Below, one piece after another: positions 1 through 5,224 of a DNA stretch of 5,549 nt. Made by a program: the position numbers and the translations under genes. Every line of letters begins with the position of its first letter. The first letter of the stretch is position 1. The stretch comes from Dehalococcoidales bacterium (lineage in GTDB: Bacteria; Chloroflexota; Dehalococcoidia; Dehalococcoidales; UBA3254): positions 1 through 5,549 of the forward strand of contig JAQULX010000218.1 in the NCBI GenBank assembly GCA_028718465.1, written 5' to 3'. Under the pieces are notes generated by a model that saw only the letters and a program-made list of their open reading frames with translations, ran no database searches and was not told the DNA's origin.

Positions 1-1
1 A

Positions 2-391
2 TCGACCAGTCTGGTTCGATTAAATGACCCGTTTTTCCCAAAAGATCTGGTGCTGGCGCGTTGCCAGACATGCAACGGCTTTTGGCTCAACCGGGGTGAG
101 TTCGCCAGGTACCAGCAATACCGGCAAGCTCGTCAAGCATTGAGCAAGCCTCCCGAAGTATTGATCGAGGATAACAAATTTGAGCAAGATTTGCTAAAGG
201 TAATACAGGAGTATAAGCTTGAAGATTCCAGCGAGGCTTTAGGGAAGCTGGGGCGTTTTCTATCTATTCCAGTGGATAGTGTTACCTGGCGGCCTCTTGA
301 ACCGGAGACGCTATCCGACAAAGAAAAAAGCGCCTTTAACTTGGTTTTGACTGCTGTGTCGTTGATTTTTAGATACTTTATCCGTATATAG
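2..391 (+). CDS. TFIIB-type zinc-ribbon protein, 5' truncated by the window edge
   Basis: The frame is open from base 2 to a TAG at 389-391, giving 129 visible residues; the true start lies left of the window. A GTG at base 50 is an internal codon, because it falls within the strand leading into the zinc knuckle. The visible motif CQTCNGFWLNRGEF matches the second half of the zf-TFIIB family pattern (CxxCxGxWLDxGEL); the first CxxC should lie upstream. After it come a Gln/Arg-rich helix (YQQYRQARQ), an acidic helical stretch and a hydrophobic C-terminal segment (FNLVLTAVSLIFRYFIRI) that could be a membrane anchor or amphipathic helix. Proteins of this family are small and mostly uncharacterised; zinc binding is inferred from the motif and no specific role can be given. 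It has no clear link to the kinase nearly 500 bases downstream. Confidence 0.75.
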   Translation, partial: STSLVRLNDPFFPKDLVLARCQTCNGFWLNRGEFARYQQYRQARQALSKPPEVLIEDNKFEQDLLKVIQEYKLEDSSEALGKLGRFLSIPVDSVTWRPLEPETLSDKEKSAFNLVLTAVSLIFRYFIRI

Positions 392-770
392 ATTTTATAT
401 GTATATCAGGTTATGCTTAGACGCGATCTAAACACAGTGTTGTAGTTATAGAATTTACATAAACAGCGAATAACCAACCGAAATATATAGCTTTCAAAAG
501 AGCAATTGATTCTACTGGTGCTAAAGACTAACCAAATGAAGGAGAGGTTCATCCGGGCAACTCTGTTTATCTTATGGCAAAGATTAGGGCCTGGAGTGGA
601 TTACCCTTTTGCTTTCAAACCCAGTGGGGTGGGTCCTTTAGCAATCAAGTGTAGAAACTGTTTTATATTTTATCTCGGAAAAACCTGGTCTCTGCTCTTA
701 AATATATAGTTGGACTGTTAGAGAAAAGTACAGAGGTTTTTTAGAGTAAGACTACTTGCTTCGAAACTCA
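392..770. other. AT-rich intergenic stretch without a recognisable gene
   Basis: I see no supportable gene here. The only sizeable open frame (506-709, +, 67 codons) starts without a ribosome binding site, has no recognisable motif and ends in low-complexity hydrophobic residues. Small inverted repeats are present: TTAGA-CGCGA-TCTAA at 417-431 and ACCCA-GTGGGG-TGGGT at 619-634. Neither is followed by a T run, so neither is a convincing terminator. The stretch between about 585 and 650 is noticeably more GC-rich than its surroundings and could be a relic of a lost gene or a structured RNA, but nothing in it identifies which. Confidence 0.5.
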
Positions 771-798
771 TTTACTATTTTACACTTAAAATAGTAAA
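771..798. repeat. Perfect 12-bp inverted repeat upstream of the kinase
   Basis: TTTACTATTTTA (771-782), a 4-base loop CACT, then the exact reverse complement TAAAATAGTAAA (787-798). Allowing one bulged A at 799, three more pairs (768-770 with 800-802) extend the stem. The arms are almost pure A/T and no T run follows on the + strand, so it does not look like an intrinsic terminator. A protein-binding operator is the more natural reading; a weak hairpin is the alternative. It lies 79-106 bases before the kinase start. Confidence 0.6.
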
Positions 799-821
799 AT
801 GAAATGAATCGGTAAACATAA

Positions 822-827
822 TATGAT
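822..827 (+). promoter_or_regulatory. Possible -10 box for the kinase gene
   Basis: TATGAT at 822-827 is a five-of-six match to the sigma-70 -10 hexamer, about 50 bases before the kinase start and just downstream of the inverted repeat. No good -35 hexamer lies 16-18 bases upstream, so it would need an activator or be spurious. A second candidate, TATAAT at 872-877, overlaps the start codon itself and would imply a nearly leaderless message beginning close to the ATG at 886. Confidence 0.25.
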
Positions 828-840
828 TAGCTTTGTAGGA

Positions 841-857
841 TTACTCTATTTTACTCT
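841..857 (+). repeat. Tandem TTACTCT heptamers one helical turn apart
   Basis: TTACTCT occurs at 841-847 and again at 851-857, exactly 10 bp start to start, so both copies face the same side of the helix. The block also resembles the left arm of the inverted repeat at 771-798: TTACTATTTTACACT (772-786) matches 841-857 at 14 of 15 positions once a 2-base gap is allowed. Spacing of this kind is common for response-regulator sites, but AT-rich sequence produces such matches by chance. Confidence 0.35.
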
Positions 858-876
858 GGTGGTGTGGAGTGTATAA

Positions 877-2841
877 TTGCAGATTATGCGGGGAAGATTA
901 ACTGGAAATGCTTCAATATACTTAGCTTTTCCTGTAGTCTTGTTAGCTTTACTATTTATTATCCAGGCAATCTTTTCCCTGAATATATCATACACTCCAT
1001 CTGTGCGAACACTAATCAATACTCTCTTTCTTCCTCTTGGATCATTGCCTATCGCCATCCTGGTCGCCATCGCTGTACTCAAATTTGGCCGTTTACGTTT
1101 GGCCTGGATGGGAGCTGGTGTTATCGCTCTGGGGTTATCCATAGTATTAGCCAACTGGATGGGTACCCCAATCAGTCAGGATACCGGGGTTAAAATCCAA
1201 AATCTGGGTGTTCTGGTTGCCGGTTCTTTCCATCTGACAGGCATGTTTCTGACCTTATCTGATTTCAATTGGTCGGTACCTGATTGGCGAAGGCGAGTGT
1301 ATTATCTATCTGCTGTCTTCGGCGGATCTGTGATAATCGTAGTTGTAGTCGCTATCCTAAGCAATCTTCAGTTGTTACCACAGTTCTTTATCCCAGATCA
1401 AGGGGGGACAATTCTCCGTAACATAGTTTTAACTTTCGGGATGATGTTGTTTGCTGGTTCGGCTTTACTATCACTGTTCCTCTACTCTCGCAATCGCGAA
1501 GCCTTCCTGTACATTTATGGCCTGGGACTGGCATTAGTAACTTTAGGCCAGTTTGCTTATCTGAATACCTTTTCCTTTGGGGACGCCATGGCATGGCTGG
1601 GCCGGATAGGGCAGTGGCTGGGAGCCATCTATTTTCTTATTGCTTCCATTATAGTGCTCAGGCGAACAAGGCCTGAAGCAGAATCCGGACAAGTACTGGA
1701 AAGATTATTCCCCGCTTTTTCCGGAGGCTATAGGATTCTAATTCAGGCCTCTGCCGATGCAGTAATCGGAGCAGATGGAAAAGATAAAGTAATGATCTGG
1801 AACCCGGCGGCTGAGAGAATGTTCGGCTACACCAGGCAAGAAGCGATGGGAAGGAACCTGAAAGATATCACAGGTATCCATATCCCCAGGTTTCCAGTGA
1901 ATGGACCGGGTAGCCCGGTTATCCTGGCGCTCCAGGAATTATTACTCGTAGGCCGTACTGGAAATCAGTTCTGGGCTGAGATATCCCCGGCACGTAATGA
2001 AAGCGACCGAAACTTAGTTGTTGCCATTATTGTTAGAGATATCACCCGGCGTAAGAAGGCCGAGGAAGCCTTGGCCAGAGCTAAGGATGAACTGGAGATC
2101 AAAGTTAAAGAGCGGACCGAGCAACTCCAGGAGGCTTATGATGATATCATGCAGTCACAGAAATCTCTTAAAGAAGTCAATCAACAGCTCAAGCAATATG
2201 CCAATAAAATAACTCAGGTCCAGGAAGAAGAAAGAAAACGGATTGCCTATGAACTCCATGATGATACCGCCCAATACCTTAGTATCCTCAAGATGCAGAT
2301 TGGGGTATTAGCTGAGTCAAAGGAGATCCAGAACCCTAAAGTTAAAGAAAAGCTAAAGTACCTGGAAAAAGATGCTGACCGGGCCTTTAATGATGTGCGC
2401 CGTTACAGCCATGAGCTCAGGCCGACAACACTGGAGCATCAGGGCCTGGCGGCGGCATTGGAGCAAATTGCGGATGATTTTAATAAACTGGGCCAGATAT
2501 CAGTAAAAGTATATATCGAAGGAATAGAGCCGGAGTTATCCGAAGAGGTCAAGCTGGGACTCTTCAGAATTGCCCAGGAAGTTCTGAATAACGCCCGTAA
2601 ACACTCTAAAGCCAGCCAGGTAGATATCGATATCCGCTTTAATCACAAGCAAATCCGAATGGTAATTAGTGATAACGGTGAAGGCTTTGATACCAAACAG
2701 GCTCTAAAGAAAAGTGCAGGCAAAGGTAGCCTGGGCTTGCTGAGCATGAGAGAAAGGTCCGACCTCATTGGAGCGAATTTGAACATAGAGTCCAGGCCCG
2801 GCCAAGGGACTATTGTCAGTGTAGATATGTCCCTGCGTTGA
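877..2841 (+). CDS. Membrane-bound PAS sensor histidine kinase, NarL/UhpB type
   Basis: The 654-residue protein should autophosphorylate on a histidine and pass phosphate to a NarL/LuxR-type response regulator. About eight hydrophobic helices (roughly 14-35, 48-68, 73-94, 108-128, 141-163, 181-203, 209-230, 239-261) form a MASE-like integral membrane sensor with no large extracellular domain, so the cue is probably within the membrane. A PAS domain follows (about 283-393; NPAAERMFGYTRQEAMG), then a charged coiled coil (393-450). The HisKA_3 domain carries ELHDDTAQYLS with the phospho-acceptor His461. The HATPase domain shows the N box (EVLNNARKHS, Asn572), G1 box (DNGEGFD, Asp599) and G2 box (GSLGLLSMRER), all intact, so it looks active. 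TTG at 877 is chosen because GGAG at 866-869 sits 7 bases before it and an in-frame TAA immediately precedes it; ATG at 886 is the alternative. No response regulator is adjacent, so the partner and signal are unknown. Confidence 0.93.
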   Translation: MQIMRGRLTGNASIYLAFPVVLLALLFIIQAIFSLNISYTPSVRTLINTLFLPLGSLPIAILVAIAVLKFGRLRLAWMGAGVIALGLSIVLANWMGTPISQDTGVKIQNLGVLVAGSFHLTGMFLTLSDFNWSVPDWRRRVYYLSAVFGGSVIIVVVVAILSNLQLLPQFFIPDQGGTILRNIVLTFGMMLFAGSALLSLFLYSRNREAFLYIYGLGLALVTLGQFAYLNTFSFGDAMAWLGRIGQWLGAIYFLIASIIVLRRTRPEAESGQVLERLFPAFSGGYRILIQASADAVIGADGKDKVMIWNPAAERMFGYTRQEAMGRNLKDITGIHIPRFPVNGPGSPVILALQELLLVGRTGNQFWAEISPARNESDRNLVVAIIVRDITRRKKAEEALARAKDELEIKVKERTEQLQEAYDDIMQSQKSLKEVNQQLKQYANKITQVQEEERKRIAYELHDDTAQYLSILKMQIGVLAESKEIQNPKVKEKLKYLEKDADRAFNDVRRYSHELRPTTLEHQGLAAALEQIADDFNKLGQISVKVYIEGIEPELSEEVKLGLFRIAQEVLNNARKHSKASQVDIDIRFNHKQIRMVISDNGEGFDTKQALKKSAGKGSLGLLSMRERSDLIGANLNIESRPGQGTIVSVDMSLR

Positions 2842-2890
2842 GTCTTTTAGCGAACTCCTCAGGGATAAGATAATTTTGTAAATTAATTAA

Positions 2891-3079
2891 ATGGAATATC
2901 CCCTTCAATCTGGCCACGGAAAACTCATTGAAAAGATCTCAATACCGGAAAAGCGGTTACTTCTAAGAGGATTGGTTACAGGTATAGTCAAAGTTGGTGG
3001 ACCAAAGGGAACAGTCACCGAACTTTTGTTTAAGAAGAAAGATTTGATTCCGGAGATACAACGATTGCTAGTCCGGTAA
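2891..3079 (+). CDS. Small hypothetical protein or gene remnant (62 aa)
   Basis: ATG to TAA, 62 residues, basic, with no membrane segment or signal peptide. I do not recognise the family. No ribosome binding site precedes the ATG (the upstream bases are AT-rich), which argues for a weakly expressed or decaying gene. Its C-terminal third, GTVTELLFKKKDLIPEIQ and the following residues, is repeated at 3746-3826 downstream of DUF4926, so this segment belongs to a real coding sequence. The pattern GT(V/L)..LL..K...LIP.(I/V)..LL loosely recalls the C-terminal end of DUF3368 PIN-like proteins, but the match needs a one-residue gap and is too short to rely on. It could be the 3' part of a formerly longer gene. 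Confidence 0.4.
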   Translation: MEYPLQSGHGKLIEKISIPEKRLLLRGLVTGIVKVGGPKGTVTELLFKKKDLIPEIQRLLVR

Positions 3080-3093
3080 TAAAAGAAGAATGA

Positions 3094-3122
3094 TTGTTTT
3101 CTCCAACCAGTTCGTCTATAAT
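3094..3122 (+). promoter_or_regulatory. Sigma-70-type promoter for the DUF6883/DUF4926 pair
   Basis: TTGTTT (3094-3099) and a perfect TATAAT (3117-3122) are separated by exactly 17 bases. Transcription would begin near 3129, giving a leader of about 25 bases before the TTG at 3154 with its GAGGG ribosome binding site at 3143-3147. The promoter would make the pair an independent unit and excludes the TTG at 3094 as the start codon. Confidence 0.6.
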
Positions 3123-3153
3123 TTCATCAAATAAAAACGTTAGAGGGCATCTA

Positions 3154-3492
3154 TTGACAAGACTTCCCAATGCCGAAAAGGCTATTATAGAAGCTGAAAA
3201 GATTCGCGATTATATACTATCTCCAACACATCCTGTAGGCCAATTCAAGGCGGCTGTCTTCCAGAAATTGGGATATTCTTACGAGAACTGGGAAGATTTT
3301 GAACAAGTTTTAAGGAAATTTATTCTTTCTTACGATGCACAGGAAGTCGAGGAAACACGGTTTGGGATGAAGTTTATTGTTGAGGGGTCGCTTGCTGGGC
3401 CATCTGGCAGGGCAATGCAGATTATAACTGTTTGGGTTATACTCAAAGGTGAAGCTATTCCGAGGTTTGTGACAGCTTATCCGGGAGGTTAG
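3154..3492 (+). CDS. DUF6883 domain protein (112 aa)
   Basis: The protein consists of a single DUF6883 domain. Its family signatures are LPNAEKAIIEAEKIRDYILS at the N-terminus, SPTHPVGQFKAAVFQKLGY, a mid-region YDAQEVEETRFGMKF, and the C-terminal PRFVTAYPGG. The function of DUF6883 is not established. Related domains occur as C-terminal modules of larger secreted or phage proteins, which suggests an RNase-like toxin fold, but that is inference. The start is TTG 3154: GAGGG at 3143-3147 lies 6 bases upstream, the family normally begins just before LPNAEK, and the frame's earlier TTG at 3094 falls inside the promoter. The stop at 3490-3492 is 2 bases before the DUF4926 start, whose ribosome binding site lies within this gene, so the two are translationally linked. 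No signal peptide or membrane helix is visible. Confidence 0.8.
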   Translation: MTRLPNAEKAIIEAEKIRDYILSPTHPVGQFKAAVFQKLGYSYENWEDFEQVLRKFILSYDAQEVEETRFGMKFIVEGSLAGPSGRAMQIITVWVILKGEAIPRFVTAYPGG

Positions 3493-3494
3493 AG

Positions 3495-3728
3495 GTGAAG
3501 TTTAGTAAATTAGAAATTGCTGTACTTATGCGCGATATACCCGAATATGGACTACGTGCCGGGGATGTCGGTACTGTGGTAGAAACCTATCCGGGTGATG
3601 GCTTAGAAGTAGAGTTCGTGAGAGGATCCGGAATTACCCAGGCTCTCCTGACCTTAACTGAACAGGACCTTAGAAAGATAGATTCGCATGACCTTCTTTC
3701 TACACGGCGCTTAGCTCAAGTAGAGTGA
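3495..3728 (+). CDS. DUF4926 domain protein (77 aa)
   Basis: Small protein with the DUF4926 pattern: LEIAVLMRDIPEYGLRAGDVGTVVETYPGDGLEVEFV followed by LLTLTEQDLRKI. The GLRAGDVGTVV and VEFV strands suggest a compact SH3-like beta barrel. The family function is unknown; DUF4926 genes are repeatedly found beside DUF6883 genes, so a partner or antitoxin-like role is a reasonable hypothesis, not a demonstrated one. The GTG start at 3495 has GGGAGG at 3483-3488, 6 bases upstream, inside the end of DUF6883. The last 20 residues (SHDLLSTRRLAQVE) extend beyond the conserved domain. The TGA stop overlaps the GTG of the next small ORF. Confidence 0.8.
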   Translation: MKFSKLEIAVLMRDIPEYGLRAGDVGTVVETYPGDGLEVEFVRGSGITQALLTLTEQDLRKIDSHDLLSTRRLAQVE

Positions 3729-3826
3729 AGTCTTTTTCCTCTTGCGGGACAGTTCCCGAACTTTTATTCGAGAAGAAACGATTAATACCGGTGATTCAGC
3801 AGTTGATCGTCTCACAGTTTGATTAA
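3725..3826 (+). pseudogene. Truncated second copy of the 62-aa ORF's 3' end
   Basis: An open frame of 33 codons begins with GTG at 3725, overlapping the DUF4926 stop as GTGA, and ends at TAA 3824-3826. From base 3746 it encodes GTVPELLFEKKRLIPVIQ and further residues that match the C-terminus of the ORF at 2891-3079 at 16 of 22 positions. By hand alignment the DNA is about 73% identical over 63 bases (46 matches, from ACAGT at about 3749), so the two are homologous. The seven residues before the match are unrelated. Conserved reading frame with mostly conservative changes suggests selection on both copies before decay. It may be a gene remnant, or a tiny peptide expressed by coupling to DUF4926. 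Confidence 0.55.
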
Positions 3827-3881
3827 CAACAAAATATCCAGTCTTAATAGGGTTTTAGATGACATCATGCGGTGGACTTGT

Positions 3882-4505
3882 TTACTCAGAAACATGATTG
3901 GTTTTCTTGCCTATCAGACCATACAGGAATACGCTCCATATTTCCCGTGTAAAATTCACCAGTCGTTCTTGGTCTGAGAAAAGCTGCGGATGGCTGCGAG
4001 CAAGGTCTGTAAACATATCGATATAGACCGTTAATGTCCCTATCGAAAGGTCGCTCCTGATACAACCTTTCTGCTGTCCCTCTTGGATGAATTTGGTGAA
4101 TAACGGGTTGACCTCGTTTTTGTACAGAGACTCAATCATCTCCCTGACGTCGGGATCTTCTGCAAGCGCGGAATACAGCAATTCGCTGTTGTATAATTTC
4201 GCCATTTCGGTTTTGCTAATGATGATTTGCTCCAGTTTCTTTAAGAAAGGCAGTTCACTATCAAGGGTTTTACGGTATTTTGCCCAATGGTTTTCGATGA
4301 GGCCTTTAATCACCTCTCGAACCAGTCCCCCTTTATCTCCGAAGTGATTGTATATGGTTACTGGATTAGCACCGGCTTTTTCAGCTATCTCCGCAATACT
4401 TATCTTCTTAGTGCCATGAATGGTAAACAACTCTAAGGCTGCCCGTCTAATACTGTCTTTCTTTTGCTGCTTACGTCGCTGGTACCCGTCCATATTCCTT
4501 ATCAT
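3882..4505 (-). CDS. TetR/AcrR-family transcriptional repressor (207 aa)
   Basis: The N-terminus holds a TetR helix-turn-helix: an amphipathic helix (QQKKDSIRRAALELFTIHG) followed by ISIAEIAEKAGANPVTIYNHFGDKGGLVREVI, with the recognition helix around residues 47-56. The all-alpha C-terminal part is the usual ligand-binding and dimerisation domain and gives no clue to the ligand. Length is typical of the family. I place the start at ATG 4505: on the minus strand AGGG lies 8 bases before it, the frame's upstream TTG at 4529 has no ribosome binding site and falls in the palindrome, and the next ATG (4493) has its AAGGA only 2 bases away. The gene is divergent from the membrane-protein operon and probably represses both that operon and itself, releasing on binding a small molecule. 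Confidence 0.9.
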   Translation of the reverse strand: MIRNMDGYQRRKQQKKDSIRRAALELFTIHGTKKISIAEIAEKAGANPVTIYNHFGDKGGLVREVIKGLIENHWAKYRKTLDSELPFLKKLEQIIISKTEMAKLYNSELLYSALAEDPDVREMIESLYKNEVNPLFTKFIQEGQQKGCIRSDLSIGTLTVYIDMFTDLARSHPQLFSDQERLVNFTREIWSVFLYGLIGKKTNHVSE

Positions 4506-4525
4506 ACCATAAGCCCTAAATAATT

Positions 4526-4551
4526 TCAATAATATATATATAAATTATTGA
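4526..4551. promoter_or_regulatory. 26-bp palindrome, likely TetR operator
   Basis: The left half TCAATAATATATA (4526-4538) and the reverse complement of the right half TATAAATTATTGA (4539-4551) agree at 12 of 13 positions. It lies in the 114-bp spacer between the TetR gene and the divergent membrane-protein gene, over the expected -35 region of the rightward promoter. Size, symmetry and position fit a TetR-family operator acting on both directions. The core is AT-rich, so some of the symmetry could be accidental, but the outer TCAATAAT/ATTATTGA arms are less so. Confidence 0.6.
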
Positions 4552-4565
4552 TTATATATAAAAGA

Positions 4566-4571
4566 TATAAT
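4566..4571 (+). promoter_or_regulatory. -10 box of the membrane protein/methyltransferase operon
   Basis: A perfect TATAAT lies 48 bases before the ATG at 4620. A 17-base spacing would put the -35 element at 4543-4548, inside the palindrome, where the sequence is a poor -35 match; TTGATT at 4548-4553 is only 12 bases away, too close. A repressor bound to 4526-4551 would cover this region. Confidence 0.5.
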
Positions 4572-4619
4572 ACTATGAAGTCAGGTTTGTGCGATATAGG
4601 TTTCATTAAAGGAGGTAAC

Positions 4620-5219
4620 ATGGGCATTATTATAAGGTTAATTGAATTCTTTCTAATTCCTATTGCTCTTGTTTCTCAGGGTCTGGCAGTTAATACACCG
4701 ATACTGTTCAAGTTCTTGCCCGATTACCGGCGTATTTTTCGCCGGCTTTGGGAGCGACACAAGCACCCGATAAGCTGGCTTTGTCGCCCATTCTTCGGCC
4801 TTGTTTTCTGTTACGGGGCCATACTGCAAAGCTGGCCAATCATCTTGGCCGGTGTACTCGGCATGGGCAGCAGCTGGTTCTGGTTCCCCAAGTGGAAACA
4901 TACTCCGGTATGGGCGGAGGACTTTATCAATAAAGAGTTCAAGGTATTGACGCCGGATAACCGCTGGGACCTAAAACGCGTGGTGCTGCCATCTATCGGA
5001 ATGCCGCTGGGCCTGACTGGTTTGGCAGTTCTCTTGTGGTATCTTGACTACCCCTGGAACTGGGTGGGTATATTGGTGATGGTGATTGTCACCGTCCTCA
5101 AGATTATCTGGAGCGCTAAGCTGGAAGGAACTGTATTAAACCCGTTGACACGTATCGTTTTAATCGGGTTTGGTCTGGGAGCAATTATCGGAGCGTTCCT
5201 CTTTGTTTGGTATGGATAG
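4620..5219 (+). CDS. Integral membrane protein of unknown function (199 aa)
   Basis: Start ATG 4620 is set by a near-perfect Shine-Dalgarno, AAAGGAGG (4608-4615), 4 bases upstream; the frame is open further left to a TTG at 4548, but that part would include the promoter. The protein has about six hydrophobic helices (roughly 5-25, 53-69, 72-88, 121-141, 145-166, 176-197). Between the third and fourth lies a conserved-looking polar loop with FPKWKHTPVWAEDFINKEF. Basic residues after the first helix (YRRIFRRLWERHKH) suggest that loop is cytoplasmic. I do not recognise a named family or any transporter motif. Control by a divergent TetR repressor and cotranscription with a methyltransferase suggest a role in stress or xenobiotic response or lipid or small-molecule modification at the membrane, but the sequence does not decide this. 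Confidence 0.8.
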   Translation: MGIIIRLIEFFLIPIALVSQGLAVNTPILFKFLPDYRRIFRRLWERHKHPISWLCRPFFGLVFCYGAILQSWPIILAGVLGMGSSWFWFPKWKHTPVWAEDFINKEFKVLTPDNRWDLKRVVLPSIGMPLGLTGLAVLLWYLDYPWNWVGILVMVIVTVLKIIWSAKLEGTVLNPLTRIVLIGFGLGAIIGAFLFVWYG

Positions 5220-5224
5220 TGGAA

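Noticed and set aside
506..709. 67-codon open frame in the spacer before the kinase
   Set aside because: No ribosome binding site, no recognisable motif, and hydrophobic low-complexity ends; the spacer is AT-rich and the frame gives no coding signal.
771..798. Intrinsic terminator
   Set aside because: The stem is nearly all A/T and is not followed by a T run.
864..1193. Frames of about 100 codons on both strands over the kinase N-terminus
   Set aside because: They overlap a strongly supported kinase membrane domain and have no family motifs.
2842..2890. Terminator after the kinase
   Set aside because: I found no stem-loop with a T tract in this stretch.
3827..3881. Bidirectional terminator between the convergent small ORF and TetR gene
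   Set aside because: Only a 4-bp inverted repeat (ATGA-CA-TCAT, 3859-3868) is present, without a T run.
4087..4347. Open frame on the + strand over the TetR gene
   Set aside because: Antisense shadow of a clear TetR coding region; the protein has no motif.
4548..4619. Upstream extension of the membrane protein to TTG 4548
   Set aside because: It would include the TATAAT box and part of the palindrome, has no ribosome binding site, and ATG 4620 has an excellent one.
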